From positions 462,994 through 526,993 of the forward strand of contig NZ_FOXS01000002.1 in assembly GCF_900115775.1 (NCBI RefSeq): a DNA stretch of 64,000 nt. Direction: 5' to 3'. The notes beneath the pieces are model-generated. The model was not told where the DNA came from. It made no database searches and worked only from the letters and a program-made list of their open reading frames with translations. A program made the position numbers and the translations under genes. The stretch comes from Hymenobacter arizonensis. GTDB taxonomy: Bacteria > Bacteroidota > Bacteroidia > Cytophagales > Hymenobacteraceae. Shown here piece after piece: positions 1-8,017 of this stretch (position 1 is its first letter; each line of letters begins with the position of its first letter).

Positions 1-81
1 ATGCGTAATCTTATAAATGAGCTGTAAAGCCAACTGGCACAACATTCGGTAAGAGCGAGGTAACTCATATCTGCTCTCCTT

Positions 82-1413
82 ATGTTTTCTCGTTTTTCAA
101 GTTCGGCGCTTTTTTCCCTGGCGCTGGCGTTGCTAGGCGCTGGCTCTGCTTCGGCGCAGAGTCTTTCCGGCGTTGAGTTTGTGTCGGATTCCCTGACGTT
201 GGATGGCACCCTGCGTTCGGTGCTCGATGCCAACCCGGCGGTGACTTCGCTCGACGAACTCGCCAATGCGGCCGGCGGTCGGTTGGCCCAAACGCGCACT
301 GGCTTCCTGCCTCAGATAACCGGCACGGCTTCCTACACCCGCATCGACCCCGTGGTGCAGCTGCCCTTTGGCGGCGAGACGCTGCGCCTGGCGCCCAACA
401 ATAACTACGACGCGCACATCACGGCCCAGTACCTGCTGCTTGATTTCGGTAAGAACGACGCCACCGTTAAGCTGGCCGAGTCGCAGGTGCAAACCGCCCG
501 CGACAACGTGAACGTAACCAAGCGGGACCTCGCCTTCAACGCGGCTCAGGTGTATTATAACATCCTGTTTATGCGCGAAAGCATCAGGGTGCAGGACGCG
601 CAGATTGCGTCGCTGCGCGCGCACCGCAACGAGATGGAAAAGCGCGTGCAGGGAGGGGTAAGTACCCGCTTCGACGTGACGACCACCGACGTGCGCATCA
701 CGCAGGCCCAAAGCACCAAGATTGACCTGCAAAACCAGCTCCGTAACCAGCAGGTGCAACTGTCCCGCCTCCTACACAAGCCTTCGCAAGCCGACATTCC
801 GGTGAAAGGGCAGTTGACCTTTAAGCCCCAAGCCGTGAACGTGGAGTCAGAAGTAGCCAAGGCGGTCGAGAACCGGCCCGAAATCAAGCTTGCCCGCGAT
901 GCCGAAACCACGGCCACCCTCCAGCAGCGCCTCGTGGAGCGCAGCAACCTGCCCAGCCTGGGCATAGGGGCGCAGGTGGGCGCCAAAAACGGCTACTTGC
1001 CCAACCTCGACCAGATTCGTCCCAACACCGTGGGCGTGGTGCAGCTGTCGGTGCCGATTTACGACGGTAACAAGAATAAAAACCAGCGCGTGGAGGCCCT
1101 GGCCAACGCCCGCAGCGCCGTGGCCCGCACCCAGGACACGCAAGAGCAAATCCGCGCCGACGTGCGCCAGGCCGCCAACAACATGGAATTCAGCCAGGCC
1201 CGCTACACCAACGCCGAGCAGCAAATCGCCCAGGCCACCGACGCCCTCACCCGCGCCCGCGCCCGCTACCGCTACGACGTGGGCACCAACCTCGACGTGC
1301 TCGACGCCGAAACCCAACTGGCCCAGGCCCGCCTGGCCCGCGCCCAGGCCATTTACAACTACACCCTTGGCCAGTACCAATTGAAGCGCGCCACCGGCGA
1401 GCAGATTTGGTAA
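82..1413 (+). CDS. TolC-family outer membrane efflux protein
   Basis: Outer-membrane channel component of a tripartite efflux pump, 443 residues. A signal peptide is visible at residues 1-25 (hydrophobic stretch ending in SASA before QSLSG). The rest has the two-fold repeated, Ala/Gln-rich helical pattern of the OEP family, for example the C-terminal half with long runs of ARARYRYDVGTNLDVLDAE-type sequence, a signature of TolC homologues. It is the first gene of a co-directional set with an HlyD-family adaptor (2115) and a DHA2-type MFS transporter (3788), which is the usual EmrAB-TolC arrangement. The downstream gap is entirely filled by a G-rich inverted repeat. Family assignment is firm; the exported substrate cannot be told. 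Confidence 0.95.
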   Translation: MFSRFSSSALFSLALALLGAGSASAQSLSGVEFVSDSLTLDGTLRSVLDANPAVTSLDELANAAGGRLAQTRTGFLPQITGTASYTRIDPVVQLPFGGETLRLAPNNNYDAHITAQYLLLDFGKNDATVKLAESQVQTARDNVNVTKRDLAFNAAQVYYNILFMRESIRVQDAQIASLRAHRNEMEKRVQGGVSTRFDVTTTDVRITQAQSTKIDLQNQLRNQQVQLSRLLHKPSQADIPVKGQLTFKPQAVNVESEVAKAVENRPEIKLARDAETTATLQQRLVERSNLPSLGIGAQVGAKNGYLPNLDQIRPNTVGVVQLSVPIYDGNKNKNQRVEALANARSAVARTQDTQEQIRADVRQAANNMEFSQARYTNAEQQIAQATDALTRARARYRYDVGTNLDVLDAETQLAQARLARAQAIYNYTLGQYQLKRATGEQIW

Positions 1414-1422
1414 GGGGTTATT

Positions 1423-1586
1423 TAGGGTAGGAGGGTGTGGGGTTTTTAGGGTAGGAGGGTATGGGGGTAAGAGGGTAGGAGTTATTGATTTCCAATTCTT
1501 TCCTTTTCCAGCTCACTTCCCCTAACCCAAATAACTCCTACCCTCTTACCCCCATACCCTCCTACCCCCACACCCTCCTACCCTAA
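1423..1586. repeat. G-run inverted repeat pair filling the TolC-usp gap
   Basis: Two arms of about 60 bases, G-rich on the plus strand at about 1423-1487 and the reverse complement at about 1530-1586, enclose a core of about 43 bases. The arms are built from the unit GGGTAGGAGGGTRTGGGG. They match closely apart from a 6-base insertion in the left arm. The left arm starts about 10 bases after the TolC stop and the right arm ends 5 bases before the next ATG. Four G-runs with short loops fit the usual G-quadruplex pattern. The same unit recurs at 3241-3278 and 3744-3782. Confidence 0.85.
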
Positions 1587-1590
1587 AAGA

Positions 1591-2040
1591 ATGACCATCC
1601 TTTGTCCACTTGATTTCTCTGCTGCCTCGGCGGGAGTAGTGGCGTACGCAGCGGCCCTGGCCGTGGCGCACCACGCCGAACTACGCCTGCTGCACGTGTG
1701 CGAGCCGCAAGAGGACCTGGCCGCCCGGCTACCTACTTTCTCAGTAGCCTCTTCGACGCAACCCTGCGCCGAGCGGCTCGAAAGCTTGCGAACGGCGGCC
1801 GTTCAAGCCGGAGCCCAACACGTGCACACGGAAATTGTGCGGGGCGAGGCGGCTCCGGAAATCGTAGCCGAAGCCCGGCGCCAGCAAGCCGACCTCATCG
1901 TGATTGGGGCGCACGGCTGCACGGGCATCACCCGCTTCCTGATGGGCACCACGGCCGAAATCGTGCTTCGCACGGCGCCCTGTGCCACCCTGCTGGTGCG
2001 GGCACCATTATCACTCAGCCAAGAAGGCAAGCACAGCTAG
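1591..2040 (+). CDS. Universal stress protein (UspA family)
   Basis: Single-domain cytoplasmic Usp of 149 residues. The N-terminus (MTILCPLDFSAAS) carries the conserved Asp after the first strand. Near the C-terminus, GAHGCTGITRFLMGTTAEIV matches the G-2x-G-9x-G-(S/T) nucleotide-binding motif, so an ATP-binding type is likely. The ATG at 1591 is only five bases past a C-rich repeat arm and has no evident Shine-Dalgarno sequence, which is common in Bacteroidota. It interrupts an otherwise standard efflux operon, so co-expression with efflux under stress is a reasonable inference but not proven. Confidence 0.9.
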   Translation: MTILCPLDFSAASAGVVAYAAALAVAHHAELRLLHVCEPQEDLAARLPTFSVASSTQPCAERLESLRTAAVQAGAQHVHTEIVRGEAAPEIVAEARRQQADLIVIGAHGCTGITRFLMGTTAEIVLRTAPCATLLVRAPLSLSQEGKHS

Positions 2041-2114
2041 TCTGATGCGCCCGCTTTCTCGCCTACTATTCTTAAACAACCCTTCTAACTCCTTCTTTCT
2101 TAATCTTCATTAAG

Positions 2115-3239
2115 ATGGCCCAGACCGAAATTTCTCCTGCCGTGCAGCCCCACAATAACAACCCGGCGCCTTACCCCAACGCTACCGAGGCGGATGCTGG
2201 TACGCCCATGGAAGAGCCCAAAAAGCGCAACCCTCTCTTGTTCATCATTCTGGCAGTAGTGCTGCTGGCTGGTGGCTTCTATGGCTGGACGCGCTACCAG
2301 TTTGCCCAGGCCCACGAAAGCACCGACGACGCCCAGGTAGAAGGCGACGTGTACCCCATACTGCCGCGCGTGGGCGGCCCGGTGCTGGAAGTGAAGGTGC
2401 AGGACAACCAGCCCGTGAAAAAGGGCGACGTCTTGGCTACCCTCGACCCCGCCGACTACCAGCAGCGCGTGAACGCCGCCGAGGCCGCCCTCGCTGCCGC
2501 CGAAGCCCAGGTAGTAGCGGCCCGCGCCGCCGTGGGCACCGCCCAGGCCACGGCCCGCACCGCCCAAACCACCATCGGCGTGAGTGAGGCCAGCCGCGCC
2601 AAGCTGCAGAAAGATCTACAGCGTAGCACCTTCCTCCGCGAGCAGGACATCATTCCGCAGAGTGAGTACGACGCCGTGCAGGCCAACCTGCGTGCCACCA
2701 GCGCCCAGCGCGCCACCGCCACCGACCAGGTGGGCGTGGCCCGCCAGCAGGTGGCCGCCGCCCAGCAGCAAGTAGCCGTGGCCCAGGCCATCGTGAAGCA
2801 GCGCCAGGCCGACCTCGACAATGCCAAGCTCCAACTCAGCTACACCACGCTGCTAGCGCCCGGCAACGGCATCGTGAGCAAGAAAAACGTGCAGCCCGGC
2901 CAGGTAGTGGCCCCCGGCCAGCAGTTGATGGGCCTGGTAGCCAGCGAAAAAACCTGGATTGTGGCCAATTTCAAGGAAACCCAGCTGGAAAACATGAAAG
3001 TGGGCCAGCCCGTGAAAGTGGAGGTCGACGCCTACCCGCACCAGGAGTTTGAGGGCCACATCGAGTCGCTCTCGGCCGCTACCGGCGCCCGCTTCGCCCT
3101 CCTTCCCCCCGACAACGCCAGCGGCAACTTCGTGAAAGTGACCCAGCGCGTGCCCGTAAAAATCGCCCTCGATAAAGTAGACCCGCAGCACCCCCTGCGC
3201 GCTGGCATGAGCGTGAACGCCATTGTAGCGGTGAAGTGA
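2115..3239 (+). CDS. HlyD-family (EmrA-like) periplasmic adaptor
   Basis: Membrane-fusion protein of 374 residues linking an inner-membrane transporter to the TolC-like channel. A cytoplasmic N-terminal segment rich in Pro/Asn is followed by one membrane helix at about residues 39-58 (LLFIILAVVLLAGGFYGW). Next come a biotinyl-lipoyl-like half-motif (ESTDDAQVEGDVYPILPRVG), a long Ala/Gln/Arg coiled-coil hairpin at about residues 110-240, and the second lipoyl half plus beta-barrel (TTLLAPGNGIVSKKNVQPG). EmrA-type adaptors pair with DHA2 MFS pumps, and such a pump follows at 3788. The unusual point is the roughly 550 bases between the two, which hold a reverse-strand gene between repeat arms. 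Confidence 0.95.
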   Translation: MAQTEISPAVQPHNNNPAPYPNATEADAGTPMEEPKKRNPLLFIILAVVLLAGGFYGWTRYQFAQAHESTDDAQVEGDVYPILPRVGGPVLEVKVQDNQPVKKGDVLATLDPADYQQRVNAAEAALAAAEAQVVAARAAVGTAQATARTAQTTIGVSEASRAKLQKDLQRSTFLREQDIIPQSEYDAVQANLRATSAQRATATDQVGVARQQVAAAQQQVAVAQAIVKQRQADLDNAKLQLSYTTLLAPGNGIVSKKNVQPGQVVAPGQQLMGLVASEKTWIVANFKETQLENMKVGQPVKVEVDAYPHQEFEGHIESLSAATGARFALLPPDNASGNFVKVTQRVPVKIALDKVDPQHPLRAGMSVNAIVAVK

Positions 3240-3240
3240 T

Positions 3241-3278
3241 TTTAGGGTAAGAGGGTGTGGGGGTAGGAGGGTATGAGT
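3241..3278 (+). repeat. G-run repeat, left arm of a cassette
   Basis: This copy of the G-run unit begins directly after the HlyD-family stop codon. Its reverse complement lies at 3744-3782; by eye about 32 of 37 positions agree, all differences being substitutions. The two arms bracket the reverse-strand four-helix-bundle gene. The same unit forms the inverted pair at 1423-1586. Confidence 0.8.
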
Positions 3279-3295
3279 TTTTATTCTCCTTACTC

Positions 3296-3703
3296 TTACT
3301 CCTTGCCGTTTTCTCTACTCGCCTTTTTCTGTTTGTCGCGGGCCGTTTTTTCAGCTTTGCCCAGGATGGACATGATGGCCCGGGCTTCAGTTAGCAGCTC
3401 GTCAAGCCTGCCTTCGGGCATGTGGCCGCCTTCGCTCAGGAGTTCCAGCCACAGCACGGCTTCGTCGGCTTCTTCCAGCGCGATGTGCAGCTTGGCAAGG
3501 AACTCTCGCTCGGAGCGGGCCCGGCACGCGGCCCGGTAGTTGGCGGCGACCGAAGTGCCGGAACGCAGTAGCTGCATCCCGGCCACCCGACAAGACGGCG
3601 CGGTAGGCAACCGGTCCACCAGTTTCATCACCCGCAAAGCAAACGCTTTGGTGCGCTGCCGAAACTCTTCGGCAAAATCAAAATTCGACAGCTTATCAGT
3701 CAT
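3296..3703 (-). CDS. Four-helix-bundle protein (23S rRNA intervening-sequence type)
   Basis: Small helical protein of 135 residues. It has the family hallmark QLLRSGTSVAANYRAACRAR, then EREFLAKLHIALEEADEAVLWLELL, typical of the S23/IVP family first known from intervening sequences in 23S rRNA and related to the accessory protein (Avd) of diversity-generating retroelements. The molecular role of stand-alone members is not established. It is antisense to the efflux operon and lies between inverted copies of a G-run repeat (3241-3278 and 3744-3782), which suggests it arrived as a cassette. The C-terminal tail is Lys/Arg/Glu rich and may bind RNA. Confidence 0.9.
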   Translation of the reverse strand: MTDKLSNFDFAEEFRQRTKAFALRVMKLVDRLPTAPSCRVAGMQLLRSGTSVAANYRAACRARSEREFLAKLHIALEEADEAVLWLELLSEGGHMPEGRLDELLTEARAIMSILGKAEKTARDKQKKASRENGKE

Positions 3704-3743
3704 AGTGGGAGGCGCAGGCTACTCAAATCTAAGCTCCTCAACC

Positions 3744-3782
3744 AAACCCCTACCCTCCCACCCCCATACCCTCCTACCCTAA
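3744..3782 (-). repeat. G-run repeat, right arm of a cassette
   Basis: C-rich on the plus strand; it is the inverted partner of 3241-3278. It ends six bases before the ATG of the MFS gene, just as the right arm of the first pair ends five bases before the usp ATG. Confidence 0.8.
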
Positions 3783-3787
3783 GAAGA

Positions 3788-5359
3788 ATGGAAACCGGAT
3801 TTACCAAGTGGATTATCGTTATTACGGTGGTCCTGTGCTGCTTGCTGGAGCTCATCGACACCAGCATCGTGAACGTGGCCCTGACCCAGATGATGGGCAA
3901 CCTCTCGGCCACGCAGCAGGAAGTGACGTGGGTGGTGGCCTCCTACGGCATCGCCAACGTGATTGTCATCCCGATGACTGGCTTTTTGGCCGAGCAGTTT
4001 GGGCGGCGCAACTACTACTTCGTGTCGGTGCTCATCTTCACCATCGCCTCCATTGCCTGCGGGCAGAGCACCAACATCTGGGAGCTGGTGGCGTTTCGCT
4101 TCGTGCAGGGCATCGGCGGCGGGGCGCTCATGGCTACCTCGCAGTCTATCCTAATCGATACCTTCCCGCCCAAACAGCTGCCGCTGGGTCAGGCCCTGTT
4201 CGGCATGGGCGTGATTATCGGCCCCACCATTGGCCCCACGCTGGGCGGCTACATCGTGGACAGCAACCTCGGCTGGCCTTGGATTTTCTACGTGAACGTG
4301 CCTGTGGGCATTCTGGCAGCCATTTTCACGCTGCTGTTCATCCGCGACCCCGAGCGCATCAAAAACGCTATTCCGCGGCCGTTGCGCGAGATTGACTGGG
4401 CCGGCATTGGTCTGTTGATACTTGGCGTGGGCTCGCTGCAGCTGGTGCTGGAGCAGGGCGAGACCGAAGACTGGTTCGAAAGCGCCTACATCAACACGTT
4501 TGTGTTCTTCTCCGTGGTCGGCATTGTCGGCTTCATCTGGCGCGAGCTCACGGCTGATAAGCCTATCGTGGACCTGCGCGTGCTGGGCAAGAGCCGCAAC
4601 CTGGCGGTGGGCGCGTTCCTCTCGTTCGTGCTGGGCTTCGGGCTGTTTGCCTCGGTGTTTGTGTTCCCCATTTTCACCCAGCGCATCCTGGGCTTCACGG
4701 CCGCCCAAACGGGCCTGCTGCTGCTGCCGGGCGCCCTGGCTTCGGGCTTCATGATGCCGATTATCGGCAAGGCGCTGCAAGCCGGCGTGCCGCAGAAATA
4801 CATGATTCCGGTGGGCTTCACCATCTTCTTTTTCTTCACCTTCTGGATGGCGGCCCGCATTTCACCCACTGCCGGCGAGAGCGACTTCTTCTGGCCCTTG
4901 ATGGTGCGTGGCTTGGGCCTGGGCCTGATTTTTCTGCCCATCACCACCATGAGCTTGGCCGGTCTGCAGGGCAAAGACGCCGGCCAGGCCGCCGGCATCA
5001 CCGGCATGATTCGCCAGCTCGGCGGCTCGTTCGGCGTGGCCATCGTGGGCACCTACCTCGAGCGCAGCCTCATGCAAAACCGCGTGGGCCAGCTGCCCAA
5101 CATCTCGCTCTACGACCCCGAAACCGTGCAGCGCCTGCAGGCCTTCACCCAGAACTTCATGGCCCGCGGCTTCTCCTTCGAGCAAGCCCAGCGCCAAGCC
5201 TACGCCGCCCTCGATGGCATCCTGATGAAGCAGGTTTCCATCATCACCTATTCGCAGGTATTCTCGGCCCTGGGCTTTTTCTTCATCGCCTGCCTTCCGC
5301 TCATCTTCCTCATCAAGCGCGTTAAAGTGACCGGCAAGATTAGCCTGGACGCGCATTAA
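3788..5359 (+). CDS. DHA2-family MFS drug efflux transporter (EmrB-like)
   Basis: Inner-membrane proton-driven exporter of 523 residues with about 14 hydrophobic segments, as in the DHA2 (EmrB/QacA) family. Motifs include LLELIDTSIVNVALTQMMG in the first helix, WVVASYGIANVIVIPMTGFL, and the antiporter motif C-like GVIIGPTIGPTLGGYIVDSN. It completes the TolC-HlyD-MFS set. The start codon sits immediately downstream of a C-rich repeat arm, with no clear Shine-Dalgarno sequence. Strong transcription termination is likely after the gene at the hairpin at 5415-5477. Substrates are unknown, though the family exports hydrophobic compounds. Confidence 0.96.
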   Translation: METGFTKWIIVITVVLCCLLELIDTSIVNVALTQMMGNLSATQQEVTWVVASYGIANVIVIPMTGFLAEQFGRRNYYFVSVLIFTIASIACGQSTNIWELVAFRFVQGIGGGALMATSQSILIDTFPPKQLPLGQALFGMGVIIGPTIGPTLGGYIVDSNLGWPWIFYVNVPVGILAAIFTLLFIRDPERIKNAIPRPLREIDWAGIGLLILGVGSLQLVLEQGETEDWFESAYINTFVFFSVVGIVGFIWRELTADKPIVDLRVLGKSRNLAVGAFLSFVLGFGLFASVFVFPIFTQRILGFTAAQTGLLLLPGALASGFMMPIIGKALQAGVPQKYMIPVGFTIFFFFTFWMAARISPTAGESDFFWPLMVRGLGLGLIFLPITTMSLAGLQGKDAGQAAGITGMIRQLGGSFGVAIVGTYLERSLMQNRVGQLPNISLYDPETVQRLQAFTQNFMARGFSFEQAQRQAYAALDGILMKQVSIITYSQVFSALGFFFIACLPLIFLIKRVKVTGKISLDAH

Positions 5360-5414
5360 CAGATAGCCCTGCCTGGCAAAGTAGTAGTGACGCTACTTTG
5401 CCACTACGGTGCAG

Positions 5415-5477
5415 AAAAGCCACCGGCACGGTGACCCCAAATGATTTTCATTTGGGGTCACCGTGCCGGTGGCTTTT
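5415..5477 (+). terminator. Long hairpin terminator after the efflux operon
   Basis: A perfect stem of about 30 bp (AAAAGCCACCGGCACGGTGA and onward) with a loop of about three bases ends in a run of T residues. It lies 56 bases after the MFS stop. The stem is far longer than most intrinsic terminators and is flanked by A and T runs on both sides, so it could act on either strand. Confidence 0.85.
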
Positions 5478-6238
5478 TCATTTCCCAGTGTGCGTGCCGC
5501 TAGGCAGAAGTTAGCTTTTGACGTTTTAGTCCCAAAATGGGAATTTAAGAACGGGCATAATTGGGCACCAGTGTCAAAGCCTACCGCCAGCTACTAATGA
5601 GGTGCCAGAGAGCTCATCCTTACCCTAGATTAACATCATCCATTTTATAATTAAAGATAAATACTGCTCATAATGAGTCGTTTGCAAATTAAGCTCAAGC
5701 ATTCATCATATCATCAACCTGTGTTAAAAGGATATAAATCATTAGATAAAAAATAAATATTACTTTATCTATAATGCCAACAAATCTTGTTTACATTTGA
5801 GGCAACAAACATTAAACAAAAAAGATGGCGACAGAATCATGCCTGGGCATTCATCAGAGATGTTCCGATTTTATCTGCTCATAACCAAGAGATTATTCAT
5901 AAGTGATTATGGAAGAGCAAAATTTCATCTTCCGACATTACTTATAATTATTTCAATAAAGCCAAAATCTCCTGCTCGCGTTTCCGTCATCCATTCGAAT
6001 TAACCAATGCAGGCCTTCTTTCCCATTATCGGAACATTCTTTGGTTTTTATAAAAGCCAAAGAACCCGCTCGCCGCCACTTTCGGGTGTCTTACCGACTG
6101 AAAGCCTACTTCTGCTTAGGCTTGCCTAGCAGCACTTGGCAACGCCCGTCTGCCCATTCTGCTATTGCAATACCAACTGTTTGGTAGCCAACACTTACAA
6201 TGTTAACTTCCTGTTCATCACTTTTCACAATTTACCGC
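5478..6238. other. AT-rich gene-free stretch
   Basis: About 760 bases with no convincing gene. The part from about 5630 to 5990 is clearly richer in A and T than the rest of the window. It contains TACATTTG at 5792-5799, a full match to the Bacteroidota -7 box, and a near-perfect 28-base palindrome at 6037-6064 (TTCTTTGG paired with CCAAAGAA). An open frame of 68 codons at 5797-6003 has no recognisable features and a non-ATG start and was not called. An untranslated leader or small RNA is possible. Confidence 0.5.
6037..6064. promoter_or_regulatory. 28-base palindrome upstream of an anti-sigma-like gene
   Basis: TTCTTTGGTTTTTA is followed directly by TAAAAGCCAAAGAA; the halves are reverse complements with one mismatch. 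It has no loop, so as DNA it resembles an operator, and as RNA it would make a stem followed by no T run. It lies about 175 bases upstream of the ATG at 6239. Function unknown. Confidence 0.4.
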
Positions 6239-6916
6239 ATGTCTTTAACTGCTTACCCCTTTGACACGACTACTGGCGAATTATTGCCTGTTTACCGTGA
6301 CGCCTACCTCCGCGGCGATTTGTCGCGTGAGCATACCGCCCTGGTAGATGCCCATTTGAAAAAGCATGCCTCGCTGGGAAACGAGACCTGGCAGCGCTTC
6401 CACGACATGCAGCTAACCGGCGAAAATGTGCAAGCCGTGGGCTGGATGCAGCGCCAGATTAACCTGGTGCGCACTTCGCCTCAGCGCGTGCGTCGCCAGG
6501 CGGCTTCCTTGGTGGCCGTGGCCGCCCTCATTGGCGGGGCCGTATTCGCCAACACTGCTCCCGCTACCAAAGCGGATACGGCCGACACTGCGGCAGAAAC
6601 CACAGTAGAGGCCGCCGGGATGATGCGCATGACCACGGTGCGGGGCAAAATCTTGGACGAAAATGGCCGGCCGCTCATCGGTGCTACCGTTTTGGACAAA
6701 GTCAACTCCCGTGGGGTCACCACCGACGCCGAGGGCAACTATGCCATGTTGGTACCTGTGGACCAAGCGGTTATTCTGGCCTATGGCTACGGCGGCTATA
6801 CCGGCGAGGACATCAAGGTCAATGGCAAACAGGTGGAGAACGTGACCCTCGTTCCCAACTACGAGTCGCGCGTCAAGCCCGCCCGCAAAGCCAAGCGCTG
6901 GTTCGCATTTAACTAA
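6239..6916 (+). CDS. Anti-sigma-like membrane protein with carboxypeptidase-like regulatory domain
   Basis: 225 residues from the ATG at 6239; an upstream in-frame ATG at 6200 adds 13 residues that look untranslated. The N-terminal part (LPVYRDAYLRGDLSREHTAL, then VDAHLKKHASLGNE) resembles the cytoplasmic part of anti-sigma factors but lacks Cys. One membrane helix follows at about residues 88-106. The periplasmic part (about 130-215: TTVRGKILDENGRPLIGATV) is a carboxypeptidase-regulatory/SusC-plug-type beta-sandwich. No sigma factor is adjacent. The domain order parallels two other proteins in the window (16013 and 27023) that are paired with ECF sigma factors. Function is inferred only. Confidence 0.7.
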   Translation: MSLTAYPFDTTTGELLPVYRDAYLRGDLSREHTALVDAHLKKHASLGNETWQRFHDMQLTGENVQAVGWMQRQINLVRTSPQRVRRQAASLVAVAALIGGAVFANTAPATKADTADTAAETTVEAAGMMRMTTVRGKILDENGRPLIGATVLDKVNSRGVTTDAEGNYAMLVPVDQAVILAYGYGGYTGEDIKVNGKQVENVTLVPNYESRVKPARKAKRWFAFN

Positions 6917-7045
6917 TTGCTTCTTAACACCCTCTCGATTCGCGGAACGGGCACTCTTGGCCCCTAACCACCTATAATTTACTCCCGCATCGCCGGTCCG
7001 GCGCGGCTTTCCCACAACCCATTTTATTTCCAACTTATAGCTCTA

Positions 7046-7426
7046 ATGGCTTATTCAACCAATTCTCCTGCCGGCCAAGCCGTGCAAAATATCATCAACG
7101 ATTTGCCGCAGCTCGTGGCCGTAGCCATCGTGGAAGTAAGCTCGGGCATGTGCCTCGCTTCGCACTCCAATTCGCCGTCGCTCAACCCCGAAACGGCTGC
7201 GGCTTACAACACGGAAGTGGTGAAGCAAAAACAGAAAGCTATGTCGGCCCTGAAGCTCACGGGCGAGAAAATCGACGACATTCTCATCACCCTCACCAAC
7301 CAGTTGCACCTCATCAACTTGCTGGATGACGGCAAGAAATTCATTTACCTAGCGGTGAACTCGCGCGATACCAACCTGGCCATCGCCCGCGACGTGCTTC
7401 GCCAGCAGTCCGACCTCCTCAAGTAG
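7046..7426 (+). CDS. Roadblock/LC7-like protein
   Basis: A protein of 126 residues without signal peptide or membrane helix. The fold pattern (helix, then LVAVAIVEVSSGMCLASHSN, a long helix rich in Lys/Gln, then DDILITLTNQLHLINLL and KFIYLAVNSRDTNLAIARDV) suggests a roadblock/longin-type domain like MglB, which in other bacteria regulates small GTPases and cell polarity. No GTPase gene is nearby. A divergent paralogue lies tail to tail at 7501-7968, with the same NxRDTNLxIAR end motif. Fold assignment is by pattern and is moderate. Confidence 0.65.
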   Translation: MAYSTNSPAGQAVQNIINDLPQLVAVAIVEVSSGMCLASHSNSPSLNPETAAAYNTEVVKQKQKAMSALKLTGEKIDDILITLTNQLHLINLLDDGKKFIYLAVNSRDTNLAIARDVLRQQSDLLK

Positions 7427-7435
7427 AGCACAGTC

Positions 7436-7499
7436 GGCTCCTGCCGCCCACAAAAAAGGCCCCTCGCATGAGGGGCCTTTTTTGTGGGCGGTAGGAGCC
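7436..7499. terminator. Bidirectional terminator between roadblock-like paralogues
   Basis: The hairpin spans about 29 bp of stem with a very short loop. The core is AAAAAAGGCCCCTC / GAGGGGCCTTTTTT, extended outward by GGCTCCTGCCGCCCAC against GTGGGCGGTAGGAGCC with one mismatch. T runs lie on both strands, so it can end transcription of both convergent genes. Confidence 0.9.
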
Positions 7500-7500
7500 A

Positions 7501-7968
7501 TTAAGCGGCAGCGTGGGCTTGGGAGCGTACTACTTCGCGCGCAATCCCGAGGTTGGTATCGCGCATGTTTACCATCAGGTGCAAAAATGTCCGATTGCCG
7601 GGCAGCAGGCGCAGAATGTGCCACTGCGTATTCAGAGTCACGAGAATGTCTTCGATGGCCTCCTCTTCTGCCAACCCCATTACTTGCAGCGCTTGCTGCT
7701 TTTGACGAATAACTTCGGCATTGTAGCCTGCGGCTTTGCCCGGCGCCAGTTTGCCGGGAATATGATGCGTAGCCAACAGTTTGCCCGACCGGAGCTCGAC
7801 CACGGATACGGCCAGCAACTCGGGCAACTCGCGTTTGATGTTGGTCAACAACGCCCCAAACTGAGTTTTCTGCCCAGCGTTGATGCCAGAGTCGTACGTT
7901 ATTTTCGGCGAGCCCGACTTCATATCACCTTCGCTGTTTAAAAACTGAGAGAGAAATGGGATTTTCAT
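7501..7968 (-). CDS. Roadblock/LC7-like protein, paralogue
   Basis: A protein of 155 residues with an N-terminal extension of about 30 residues (MKIPFLSQFLNSEGD) compared with the neighbour at 7046. The body aligns with it by eye: LPELLAVSVVELRSGKLLAT against LPQLVAVAIVEVSSGMCLAS, YNAEVIRQKQQAL against YNTEVVKQKQKAM, and MRDTNLGIAREVV against SRDTNLAIARDVL. The two genes face each other across a shared terminator, so this looks like an inverted duplication that has diverged. The function is unknown; a cytoplasmic dimeric scaffold or GTPase regulator is a guess based on the fold. Confidence 0.65.
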   Translation of the reverse strand: MKIPFLSQFLNSEGDMKSGSPKITYDSGINAGQKTQFGALLTNIKRELPELLAVSVVELRSGKLLATHHIPGKLAPGKAAGYNAEVIRQKQQALQVMGLAEEEAIEDILVTLNTQWHILRLLPGNRTFLHLMVNMRDTNLGIAREVVRSQAHAAA

Positions 7969-8017
7969 ATTAACCGTCCGTTCTCAGGCAAATACTTGAA
8001 TTAACAGCCGCTACCCT

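Noticed and set aside
1..27. Frame from base 1 reading MRNLINEL then a stop, a possible 3' end of an upstream gene
   Set aside because: Eight codons are too few to identify. Efflux operons of this type often begin with a TetR regulator, but nothing in these bases shows it.
1423..1586. CRISPR array or tandem minisatellite
   Set aside because: The units form an inverted pair of two arms, not spaced direct repeats with unique spacers, and no cas gene is present.
5797..6003. 68-codon frame in the AT-rich stretch
   Set aside because: Non-ATG start, biased composition and no recognisable motif.
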